Below are positions 7,992 to 15,941 of a DNA stretch of 64,000 nt, piece by piece. The position numbers and the translations under genes are program-made. The notes beneath the pieces were generated by a model that saw nothing but the letters and a program-made list of their open reading frames with translations, searched no databases and was not told where the DNA came from. The stretch is from Pseudomonas sp. ML96 (GTDB lineage: Bacteria; Pseudomonadota; Gammaproteobacteria; Pseudomonadales; Pseudomonadaceae): the NCBI RefSeq assembly GCF_000761545.1, contig NZ_JPMY01000034.1, positions 27,545 through 91,544 on the forward strand. Reading direction: 5' to 3'. The first letter of the stretch is position 1; every line of letters starts with the position of its first letter.

Positions 7992-10955
7992 TTACCAGAG
8001 GTAGCGATAGCCCAGAGTCACTGCCCAGGGTTGTTCCATGTCGTGGCCGTTGGCGTAGTTGGCCTCCAGCGAGACTTTCTGTTGCGGGCTGATCTGCAGG
8101 GCGTTACCGATGCCGATCTCGGTGCGGGAGCCGGGCAGGGCGTTGTCGAATTTGTGGCCGTTGACGGTCACGCTCTGGTCGCCGGACAGTTCGTCGATGT
8201 AGGAAGTGATGAGGTAGCTCTGCAGCTGCATGCCGGAGTCGAGGCGCATGGTGCGGCCGCCGCGTACGCCGAGGCGCCCTTGTACCGAGTCGGTGTCACT
8301 GGCCTTGACCTTCAGGCCATCACTGCTGGTGTACTGCGGCCCTTCCAGGTGAGTGGCAGCGAGCTGGGCTTGGGGCTCGACGAACCAGCCATCGCCCAGG
8401 TCGATTTGTTTACCGACCTCCACGCTCACGCCGACGGCGTTGCCGGAATAGTCGCCTTTCACGCTTTCGTCGACGTTGCTGATGACCTTGGTGTCGCCGT
8501 CCAGGCGGTTGTACTTGATCACGTTGTCGACGTACCAGCCGTCGTCGCGCAGGTAGGTGGCGTAGGCGCCCAGCATGCGGCTCTCGATGTCGCCGGAGCT
8601 GCGCTCGCCGAAGTCCATGTCCGAGCGGCTGGCGCCGACCATGCCGCCAACGTAGAGGGTGGCTTGGTCGAGGGCGATGGCACGGTCTGCGCCGATTTCC
8701 ACTCCACTCAGATTCTGGTCGTAGGCGCGGCTGCGGTTTTCGTTCATGTGCAGGCTCTTGCCGATGCCGCGTACCCACACGCCACCCTGGTCATGACCGA
8801 GGCGCAGCTCGCCCAGGCGCTGGGTGAGGGTGCCGAGCTCGCTGTAGTAGAGGTTGGCCGCGGCGCTTTGCATGCCCAAGGCGACGTTGGAGCCTTTCGA
8901 CAGGATGTCCGGTTGCGACGGTTTGCCTTCGTTGCCGGATCCACCTGGCTTGCCTGTATTGCCGCCGGGTCCATCTGGATCGGTCGTACCTGGATCTGTG
9001 CCCGGATCGGTAGGATCAACCGGGTCTACAGGGTCCACTGGACCGGTGCCGTTGTCGGCGCCGACCAGGTACCAGTCTTGTCCTTTCTGTTCCAGGTTGT
9101 AGCGGTAGGCGCCGGCGTCCACATGGTCGCCGTAGAGGTCGAACTGGCCGGCGCCACCATGGGTTTCCACCACCAGCAACTGAGTGCCATCGGCTTCGCG
9201 GCCGCTATCGGCGATCACCAGGGTGTGCTGGCCTTCGGCATGGCCGCCGACGCTGATCAGGTCGCCCTGCACGCTGGAGAGGTCGGTATTCATCTGGAAG
9301 CTGCCGGAGCCGGTGAGGTCGCCGGCGATGGACAGGGTGTGGAAGCCATTAGCGGCGTTGAAGACCACGTTGGCGTTCTCCAGGTCCAGGTTGCTCAGGC
9401 TGGAGTTGCCGTTCATGCGCCAGGTGGCGCTGTGTAGATCGAGGTCGAGCGTGCCGCTGCTGGCGTCCTGCAGCTGGGTATCGCCGCGCAGGTCGCTGGA
9501 GTAGCTGCTCAGCTTCAGGCTGCCGTCGCCGACTACCTGGGCCAGCAGCCCGCTGGCGCCGGTGTCCAGGCTGGAGCCGGTCAGTACGGTCTGCAGGTTG
9601 GCGCCCTGGGCGATGGCAAAGCCGACACCGTTGCCGCTGTGCAACTCGCTGTTGTCGATGCGCAGATTGCCGACACTGCCACTCTCGGCACTGACCAGCG
9701 CCCCGTCGCTATCGACCAGGCTGCCGCTCAGGTCCACTTCGGCGGAGCCGTATGCCTGGCTGCCCTGGCTGAACAGCAGGGCGGAGCCGGAGCTGCTGCT
9801 CAGCTGGCTATCGGTGACCGTGGCACGTCCGCCGTTATCCAGATGCAGCGCGGCGCCGTGTTCGCCCGAGCTGTTTAGTGAGCTACGTTCGATCACTAGG
9901 CTGCCGGCGGCCAGCGCGTGGGCGGCGGCGGAATCCTTGCCGGTACTGCTCAGGCTGCTGTCGATGATGTCGATGCTGCCGCCCTCTGCAGTCCAGGCGC
10001 CGTCGGCCGAGTCGCCCGAGGTTTGCACGCTGCTGCCGGCGGTGAGGTCGATATGCGTGCCTTGGGAGGTATACAGGCCGTGGCTGCCGGCGCCATCGGT
10101 GATGACCTGGGTGTTGTCGAGTACGGCCGCGCCGCTGGCGTTGTTGACCATCACGCCGATGCTGCCGGCGCCCTGGGTGTGAATGCTGGAGTTGTCGATG
10201 TGATAGTCGGCGCCATTGCTGGAGATATGGATGCCGTGGCTGCCATCGCCCAGGGTGTCGATCTGCACGCCGTCGACCTGCAGCTGCGCGCCGTTGCTGG
10301 CATTGATGCCGGCACTGTCGGCACCCTCGGTGTGCAGTGTGCCGCCGTGCAGCACCAGGCTGCCGTCGTTGTCGATCTGTACGGCCGCGCTGTGGTCGCC
10401 GTGGGTGCTCAGTTGGGCATCTTCCAGCTGCGCGCTGCCGTTGTTGTGGGCATGCAGGGCCGCGGCGTTGTCGCCCTCGGTTTCCACGCTGCCGTGGTCG
10501 TAGCTCAGTGCCCCGCCAGTTTGCACATCCAGGCCCGCGGCACCGGCGCCGTGGGTAATCACGCTGGAGTTGCTCATGTTGGCCTGGCCGCCGTTCTCCA
10601 GCAGGCCGGCACCGTTACCGTCGGTTTCGATATGTACTGTATCCAGGTCGACATGCTTGCTGGCGTCCCACAGGTCCAACTGCACACCGGTGCCGTTGCC
10701 GGCGTTGTGCACATCGCTGTGGTCGATGCTGAAGTCCATGCCCTGCACGGTAATGGCTGCGTTGCCGGCGTCCACCTCGAAGTGAGCATCGTGCAGCTCG
10801 CTGGTGGGGTTGTCGCCCCAGGGCTGGAAGACTTCGGGGCTGTTGTAGTCCTGGGCGAAGCCAGGCGCGCTGCTCACGGCGGTGATGACCATCGCCAGCA
10901 GGGTAGGAAGGAACGGCGGGTGCTTGGCATGTTGTTGCGAGGGTGATTTGTTCAT
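7992..10955 (-). CDS. pertactin-type autotransporter (type Va secreted adhesin/beta-helix)
   Basis: About 987 aa. The signal peptide ends near PGFA before QDY (about residue 35). The passenger (about 40-630) is built of degenerate 20-22-residue repeats with the pattern T-x-G-x-G-S/A-x-G-I/L followed by an asparagine/serine strand, consistent with a right-handed beta-helix. A Pro/Asp/Gly-rich linker (about 635-680, with VDP repeats) leads to a C-terminal beta-barrel (about 725-987) ending in GYRYLW, with a terminal aromatic residue for BAM insertion. I chose the ATG at 10955 because GAGGTG lies 6 bases upstream; a GTG at 10964 is also in frame. No protease triad or RGD was noticed. It is divergent from a BvgA-like regulator, a likely controller. 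The target and function are unknown. Confidence 0.88.
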   Translation of the reverse strand: MNKSPSQQHAKHPPFLPTLLAMVITAVSSAPGFAQDYNSPEVFQPWGDNPTSELHDAHFEVDAGNAAITVQGMDFSIDHSDVHNAGNGTGVQLDLWDASKHVDLDTVHIETDGNGAGLLENGGQANMSNSSVITHGAGAAGLDVQTGGALSYDHGSVETEGDNAAALHAHNNGSAQLEDAQLSTHGDHSAAVQIDNDGSLVLHGGTLHTEGADSAGINASNGAQLQVDGVQIDTLGDGSHGIHISSNGADYHIDNSSIHTQGAGSIGVMVNNASGAAVLDNTQVITDGAGSHGLYTSQGTHIDLTAGSSVQTSGDSADGAWTAEGGSIDIIDSSLSSTGKDSAAAHALAAGSLVIERSSLNSSGEHGAALHLDNGGRATVTDSQLSSSSGSALLFSQGSQAYGSAEVDLSGSLVDSDGALVSAESGSVGNLRIDNSELHSGNGVGFAIAQGANLQTVLTGSSLDTGASGLLAQVVGDGSLKLSSYSSDLRGDTQLQDASSGTLDLDLHSATWRMNGNSSLSNLDLENANVVFNAANGFHTLSIAGDLTGSGSFQMNTDLSSVQGDLISVGGHAEGQHTLVIADSGREADGTQLLVVETHGGAGQFDLYGDHVDAGAYRYNLEQKGQDWYLVGADNGTGPVDPVDPVDPTDPGTDPGTTDPDGPGGNTGKPGGSGNEGKPSQPDILSKGSNVALGMQSAAANLYYSELGTLTQRLGELRLGHDQGGVWVRGIGKSLHMNENRSRAYDQNLSGVEIGADRAIALDQATLYVGGMVGASRSDMDFGERSSGDIESRMLGAYATYLRDDGWYVDNVIKYNRLDGDTKVISNVDESVKGDYSGNAVGVSVEVGKQIDLGDGWFVEPQAQLAATHLEGPQYTSSDGLKVKASDTDSVQGRLGVRGGRTMRLDSGMQLQSYLITSYIDELSGDQSVTVNGHKFDNALPGSRTEIGIGNALQISPQQKVSLEANYANGHDMEQPWAVTLGYRYLW

Positions 10956-11058
10956 GGTGTTCACCTCGAGTCCTGGTCGTGGCCGGCGTTTTTTGCCTGG
11001 CGATGACTGGATTTTTCTCGGGTGGCCCGGGGGCGAAGATCGGAAAGCCTTGAGTCTT

Positions 11059-11078
11059 CTGTAGGAAATTTCCCACAG
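11059..11078. promoter_or_regulatory. palindrome resembling paired BvgA heptads
   Basis: A 20-base inverted repeat with a single mismatch is centred between 11068 and 11069. Its core is TAGGAAA followed by TTTCCCA (11062-11075), two inverted copies of a heptad close to the TTTCCTA half-site described for Bordetella BvgA. It lies 104 bases from the autotransporter start and 67 from the regulator start. The sequence is seen directly; binding by the adjacent BvgA-like protein is inference. Confidence 0.5.
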
Positions 11079-11144
11079 GAATTACCCGGCAAGCCGTGGA
11101 TGCTCTAGCGTAAGAACGGGAATGGACTTCTCCGGGGGCGGCCC

Positions 11145-12917
11145 ATGAGCCGAGTACTGATTGCCGACGGACATCCCGTCACTCGTCACGCCGTGCGCCT
11201 GTTGCTGGAGGGGCAGGGCCATCAGGTAGTGGGCGAGGCGCAGGACGGCGGCGACGCGGTACGCCTGGCGCTCGAGCTGGCGCCGGACCTGCTGATCCTC
11301 GATATCGAACTGTCGCGCCTCAACGGCCTGGACGTGATGGCCCGCCTGCATGCGCGCGGGGTAAAGGTGCCGATGCTGGGGTTCTCCTCCCAGGATTCCG
11401 AGCACATTGCCGGGCGCTTTTTGCAGGCGGGGGCAGCCGGCTTCGTCAGCAAGCATGACGACCTGCAGGAGCTGAGCCTGGCCGTATCCACCCTGTTGCG
11501 CGGGCGCAGCTACTTTCCCAGCCAGCTGCTGGGCAGCGTCAACCTGCCGGAGCTGCGCGAGGGCGAGGCGCAGCGGGTCGCGCATCTGTCCAATCGCGAG
11601 CTGAGCGTGCTGTATTTCCTCGCCAGTGGCCTGAACAACCATGCCATCGCCCAGGAGCTGACCATCAGCGAGAAGACGGTCAGCACATACCGCACCCGCC
11701 TGCAGCAGAAGCTCAACCTGCACACCCTGCCGGACCTGATCGATTTCGCCCGGCGCAACCAGTTGGTCGTGGGGCAGGGCGCGCAGCCAGCGACCCCCGC
11801 CGTGCCGGTTGACGATGAGCAGCATGCCCTGCTGCAGGCCATGATCGATGGCGTGCCGGCCGCACTCTACGTGCGCGATACCGGCGGCCGCCTGCTGTAC
11901 GCCAATGCTGCATTCCTGCGCTTGTACGAGGTGGAGCTGGAGGCTGTGCGCGGCACTCGTGCGATCGACGTGGACTGGTACGCGCCGGCCGATGCCGCGA
12001 CCCTGCAGGGCTTCTTCCTGCAGGCCATCGCTGCGGCCAAGCCTTTCGCTCGTGATATCGAAGTGCGCATCCGCGGCCGGCGCCGCATCCTCCATCACTG
12101 GGGAACTCCCTATCGTGATGCCAGCGGCAATCTGCTTGGCATGGTCTGCGGCAGCGCCGACATCACCGAGCGCCAGGACCAACTGCAGGCGGTGCGTGCG
12201 GCCAAGGAGCAGGCCGAGCTGGGCAACCGCAAGAAGCTGGATTTCCTGGTCAGCGCCAGCCATGAGTTCGGTCTGCCGCTGCAGGCGCTCTGCGGCATGC
12301 TCGACATGGTGCTGGGCCGCGCCGAGCTGAACGAGGCGGACGACGAGGCCCTGCACTTCGCCGCCAGTACGGCGCGTGACTTGCTGCAGCTGGTTGCCGA
12401 GTTGCAGGGCATCGCCCGCGTCGAGGACGGCCAGGATCGGGTGCAGTGCCAGGCGACCCGGCTGGACGAGTTGGTCGGCGCTGTTGTGCAGGGCCTGCAC
12501 GCAGAAGCCGAGTCCAGAGGGCTGGAGCTGCAGCTGCGCATCGCCGAGTCGGCGCAGCAGCCGGTGCTGACCGACCCGGTGCGGCTGGGCGAGGCGCTGC
12601 GTCATCTGCTGCTGCATGCGCTGCGCAACACCGTTGCCGGCCGGGTGCGCCTGGGTGTGCAGGCCCAGCCCGATGGTGAGCGCATCGCCGTGCGCCTGGA
12701 GATCAGCGGTTCACCGCGCGAGCAGGCCGATCCGCTGCGCATCTATTCGCTGGCAGAGCTGGCCGAGGAGACAGCGCGGCAGATGGAGCGCAACAGCCCG
12801 GTGGGGCTGACCATCGCTCGCCGCCTGGTCGAGATGCTGCAGGGTGAGCTGGTCACCGCCAGCCCGCCGGAGCGTGGCGTGACGCTCAGCGTGCACCTCT
12901 TGCTGGAGCCGGCTTAA
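11145..12917 (+). CDS. one-piece BvgA-like receiver/LuxR-HTH fused to PAS and degenerate histidine kinase
   Basis: 590 aa. Residues 1-118 form a receiver with phosphoacceptor Asp53, Ser81/82 and Lys103; the usual acidic pair is reduced to Asp8-Gly9. Residues 147-205 form a NarL/LuxR-type HTH (LSNRELSVLYFLASG...) that strongly resembles BvgA in order and wording. Then come a PAS domain (about 225-345) and a HisKA-like helix with His373 in SASHEFGLP. The C-terminal region has an ATPase-like layout, but the N-box asparagines are replaced (HLLLHALRN) and no DxGxG is present, so I doubt it hydrolyses ATP. There is no membrane segment. A DNA-binding regulator normally receives phosphate from a separate kinase; here both are in one chain. 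It is divergent from the autotransporter. Confidence 0.85.
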   Translation: MSRVLIADGHPVTRHAVRLLLEGQGHQVVGEAQDGGDAVRLALELAPDLLILDIELSRLNGLDVMARLHARGVKVPMLGFSSQDSEHIAGRFLQAGAAGFVSKHDDLQELSLAVSTLLRGRSYFPSQLLGSVNLPELREGEAQRVAHLSNRELSVLYFLASGLNNHAIAQELTISEKTVSTYRTRLQQKLNLHTLPDLIDFARRNQLVVGQGAQPATPAVPVDDEQHALLQAMIDGVPAALYVRDTGGRLLYANAAFLRLYEVELEAVRGTRAIDVDWYAPADAATLQGFFLQAIAAAKPFARDIEVRIRGRRRILHHWGTPYRDASGNLLGMVCGSADITERQDQLQAVRAAKEQAELGNRKKLDFLVSASHEFGLPLQALCGMLDMVLGRAELNEADDEALHFAASTARDLLQLVAELQGIARVEDGQDRVQCQATRLDELVGAVVQGLHAEAESRGLELQLRIAESAQQPVLTDPVRLGEALRHLLLHALRNTVAGRVRLGVQAQPDGERIAVRLEISGSPREQADPLRIYSLAELAEETARQMERNSPVGLTIARRLVEMLQGELVTASPPERGVTLSVHLLLEPA

Positions 12918-12993
12918 GCCGCGTTGCGCCATATGCTTATGCGATAAAAGTATTTTTAAGTCTTCTCTTATGCTCGCTATCTTCTCGTTACAG

Positions 12994-13007
12994 CTTGTTA
13001 TGACAAG
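12994..13007. promoter_or_regulatory. candidate GntR/HutC-type operator upstream of gntR
   Basis: CTTGTTATGACAAG is a perfect 5-bp inverted repeat (CTTGT/ACAAG) with a 4-base spacer, ending 20 bases before the gntR start codon in an AT-rich region. HutC-subfamily regulators commonly bind short palindromes of this layout. This suggests autoregulation and control of the whole downstream operon. Confidence 0.5.
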
Positions 13008-13027
13008 TAGAGATCAGAGACGAGAAC

Positions 13028-13777
13028 ATGGCCGAACTGCTTCCCCTGTCCCCCGTGCCGCTGTACAGCCAGCTCAAGGAGCTGCTGCGTGGGCGCATCC
13101 TTGACGGTACCTATCCGCCGCACAGTCGCATGCCTTCCGAGAGTGAGCTGGGCCAGGCGTTCGGTGTCAGCCGCATCACCGTGCGCCAGGCGCTGGGGGA
13201 TCTGCAGAAGGAAGGGCTGATCTTCAAGATCCATGGCAAGGGCACCTTCGTCGCCAAGCCCAAGGCGTTCCAGAACGTCAGCACCCTGCAGGGCCTGGCC
13301 GAGTCCATGTCGCAGATGGGCTACGAGGTGATCAACCGCCTGCACAGCCTCAAGCATCTGCCGGCCAGCGCTCGCGTCGCCGAGCGCCTGGGGCTGGAAG
13401 AGGACGCGCCGGTGACCGAGATCAAGCGTGTGCGCCTGGTCAATCGTGAGCCGGTGTCGCTGGAAGTTACCTACGTACCGCGCGCCGTCGGCGAGAAGCT
13501 GGAGAAGGCCGACCTGGTGGCCCGCGACATCTTCCTGATCATCGAGAACGACTGCGGCATCGCCCTCGGTCATGCCGACCTCGCCATCGACGCGGTGTTG
13601 GCCGATGCCGACCTGACTCGCGCGCTGAACGTGGAGGAGGGCGCGCCGATCATGCGTATCGAGCGCCTGACCCACGCCGCCGATGGCACGCCGCTGGACT
13701 TCGAATACCTCTATTACCGCGGCGACGCCTTCCAGTACCGCCTGCGCATCGACCGCCAGAAGGGCTCCCACGCATGA
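13028..13777 (+). CDS. GntR-family (HutC/UTRA) repressor of the sulfur-type operon
   Basis: 249 aa. The winged HTH (about 10-75, with SRMPSESELGQAFGVSRITV) is followed by a UTRA ligand-binding domain (about 95-240). UTRA members usually sense a pathway substrate or intermediate and then release DNA. The stop codon overlaps the start of the flavoprotein gene by 4 bases (ATGA), so the regulator and first enzyme are translationally coupled, which points to local control. A matching palindrome lies just upstream. The ligand cannot be told from sequence. Confidence 0.88.
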   Translation: MAELLPLSPVPLYSQLKELLRGRILDGTYPPHSRMPSESELGQAFGVSRITVRQALGDLQKEGLIFKIHGKGTFVAKPKAFQNVSTLQGLAESMSQMGYEVINRLHSLKHLPASARVAERLGLEEDAPVTEIKRVRLVNREPVSLEVTYVPRAVGEKLEKADLVARDIFLIIENDCGIALGHADLAIDAVLADADLTRALNVEEGAPIMRIERLTHAADGTPLDFEYLYYRGDAFQYRLRIDRQKGSHA

Positions 13778-15498
13778 ACACCATCGAACGCGAATACGAC
13801 CTGGTGGTGATCGGCGGCGGCACCGCCGGCCCGATGGCCGCGATCAAGGCCAAGGAGGCCAACCGCGAGCTGCGCGTGCTGCTGCTGGACAAGGCCAACG
13901 TCAAGCGCAGCGGCGCCATCAGCATGGGCATGGACGGCCTGAACAACGCGGTAATCCCCGGCCACGCCACGCCGGAGCAGTACACCAAGGAAATCACCAT
14001 CGCCAACGACGGCATCGTCAACCAGGCGGCGGTATACGCCTACGCCACCAAGAGCTTCGAGACCATCGAGCAGCTCGACCGTTGGGGCGTGAAGTTCGAG
14101 AAGGACGAGACCGGCGACTACGCGGTGAAGAAGGTCCACCACATGGGCGCCTACGTGCTGCCGATGCCCGAGGGGCACGACATCAAGAAGGTGCTGTACC
14201 GCCAGCTCAAGCGTGCGCGGGTGGAGATCACCAACCGGGTCATCGCTACTCGCCTGCTGACCGACGCCGAGGGCGCGGTGAACGGGGTGATGGGCTTCGA
14301 CTGCCGCACCGCGGACTTCCACCTGATCCGTGCCAAGGCCGTGGTGCTCGCCTGCGGCGCCGCCGGGCGCCTGGGTTTGCCGGCCTCGGGCTACCTGATG
14401 GGCACCTACGAGAACCCGACCAATGCCGGCGACGGCTACGCCATGGCCTACCACGCCGGCGCCGAGCTGGCGAACCTGGAGTGCTTCCAGATCAACCCGC
14501 TGATCAAGGACTACAACGGCCCGGCCTGCGCCTACGTCACCGGCCCGCTCGGCGGCTACACCGCCAACAACAAGGGCGAGCGTTTCATCGAGTGCGACTA
14601 CTGGTCCGGGCAGATGATGTGGGAGTTCCACCAGGAGCTGGAGGGCGGCAACGGCCCGGTGTTCCTCAAGCTCGATCACCTGGCCGAGGAGACCATTCAG
14701 AACATCGAGGAAATCCTGCATAGCAACGAGCGGCCCAGCCGTGGCCAGTTCCACGCCAACCGCGGCACCGACTACCGCACCGGCATGGTCGAGATGCACA
14801 TCTCCGAGATCGGCTTCTGCTCAGGCCACAGCGCCTCGGGCGTGTGGGTCAACGAGAAGGCCGAGACCAGTGTGAAGGGCCTGTACTCGGCCGGCGACAT
14901 GGCCGCCGTGCCGCACAACTACATGCTCGGCGCCTTCACCTACGGTTGGTTCGCCGGGGTCAACGCCGCCGAGTACATCGCCGGGCGTGACTTCACCGAG
15001 GTCGACGCGCAGCAGGTCGAGCGCGAGCAGGCGCGGGTCTATGCGCCGCTCAAGCGCGAGCATGGTCTGCCGCCGGCCCAGGTCGAGTACAAGCTGCGGC
15101 GCATGGTCAACGACTACCTGCAGCCGCCCAAGGTGACCAAGAAGATGGAGATCGGCCTGACCCGTTTCGCCGACATCCAGCGTGACCTCGACCAGCTCAA
15201 GGCCAACAACCCGCACGAGCTGATGCGCGCCCTGGAGGTAAGCGTGATCCGCGACTGCGCCGAGATGGCCGCACGCGCCTCGCTGTTCCGCACCGAGAGC
15301 CGCTGGGGGCTGTATCACCACCGCGTCGATCACCCGCAGCGCAACGACGCCGAGTGGTTCGCCCACTGCCACCTGAAGAAGGGTGATGACGGCGAGATGA
15401 CCAGTTTCAAGAAGCCGGTGGAGCCCTACCTGATCCCGTTGGATGACGAGGAGCAGCACGCCTATGAGCGCCTGCGTGTACGTAGCGACGCCGCCTGA
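13774..15498 (+). CDS. AprA-like FAD flavoprotein (fumarate reductase/APS reductase alpha superfamily)
   Basis: 574 aa. The N-terminal FAD-binding motif is VIGGGTAGPMAA (GGGTAG at 14-19). The C-terminal part holds GFCSGHSASGVWV (His352) followed by VKGLYSAGD, which aligns by eye with the AprA pattern of dissimilatory adenylylsulfate reductase, where a His-containing loop faces the substrate and the FAD. The following gene is an AprB-like ferredoxin, so alpha-beta pairing is very likely. It lacks the covalent-FAD histidine context and succinate-type arginine pattern that I would expect for fumarate reductase, although databases often use that name. The likely role is reduction of an oxidised sulfur compound; the true substrate is unknown. 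It is coupled to gntR by an ATGA overlap. Confidence 0.8.
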   Translation: MNTIEREYDLVVIGGGTAGPMAAIKAKEANRELRVLLLDKANVKRSGAISMGMDGLNNAVIPGHATPEQYTKEITIANDGIVNQAAVYAYATKSFETIEQLDRWGVKFEKDETGDYAVKKVHHMGAYVLPMPEGHDIKKVLYRQLKRARVEITNRVIATRLLTDAEGAVNGVMGFDCRTADFHLIRAKAVVLACGAAGRLGLPASGYLMGTYENPTNAGDGYAMAYHAGAELANLECFQINPLIKDYNGPACAYVTGPLGGYTANNKGERFIECDYWSGQMMWEFHQELEGGNGPVFLKLDHLAEETIQNIEEILHSNERPSRGQFHANRGTDYRTGMVEMHISEIGFCSGHSASGVWVNEKAETSVKGLYSAGDMAAVPHNYMLGAFTYGWFAGVNAAEYIAGRDFTEVDAQQVEREQARVYAPLKREHGLPPAQVEYKLRRMVNDYLQPPKVTKKMEIGLTRFADIQRDLDQLKANNPHELMRALEVSVIRDCAEMAARASLFRTESRWGLYHHRVDHPQRNDAEWFAHCHLKKGDDGEMTSFKKPVEPYLIPLDDEEQHAYERLRVRSDAA

Positions 15499-15572
15499 CC
15501 ACAACACCGCGTGCAAGGCCCCGAGCAAGGGCTGCAGAAACGAGAGAGCCACAGGCTCCGAGGAACCGTGAC

Positions 15573-15818
15573 ATGGCCTACCAGCCCCAGGAAATCTTCT
15601 TTCGCAGCAATGCGCCGGTGACCATCGACGAGGACAAGTGCATCGCCCACAAGGGCTGCACCGTGTGCGTCGAGGTCTGCCCGATGGACCTGCTGGCGAT
15701 CAACCCGGCGACGCAGAAGGCCTACATGGCCTTCGACGAGTGCTGGTACTGCATGCCCTGCGAGAAGGACTGCCCGACCGGCGCGGTTAAGGTGGAAATC
15801 CCCTACCTGCTGCGCTGA
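15573..15818 (+). CDS. AprB-like 2[4Fe-4S] ferredoxin
   Basis: 81 aa with eight cysteines: Cys23, 29, 32, 36 and Cys57, 60, 63, 67, enough for two [4Fe-4S] clusters. The stretch from CPMDLLAI through KAYMAF to ECWYCMPCEKDCP follows the AprB pattern (CPxDLM ... KAYN ... CWECYSCVKxCP). The long C-terminal tail with which AprB wraps around AprA is absent. It should pass electrons to the flavoprotein encoded 74 bases upstream. Confidence 0.85.
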   Translation: MAYQPQEIFFRSNAPVTIDEDKCIAHKGCTVCVEVCPMDLLAINPATQKAYMAFDECWYCMPCEKDCPTGAVKVEIPYLLR

Positions 15819-15941
15819 TCCACAAGAGCAAGAAATGCCACCGGCCCACCGCCGGACGCCTGATGCACCCACCCCTCGTTTCCCACCAGCCGACCGACTG
15901 GCGGAGACGATTCCATAACTACGATTCGAGGGGACAATCCC

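Noticed and set aside
7977..9437. Long plus-strand frame opposite the autotransporter
   Set aside because: Low-complexity Val/Ala/Gly product; the signal peptide, linker and barrel are read from the minus strand.
13774..15498. Plain fumarate reductase/succinate dehydrogenase flavoprotein
   Set aside because: No FrdB/SdhB-like partner or membrane anchor is encoded nearby; the short ferredoxin and motif order fit AprBA better. It stays the main alternative.
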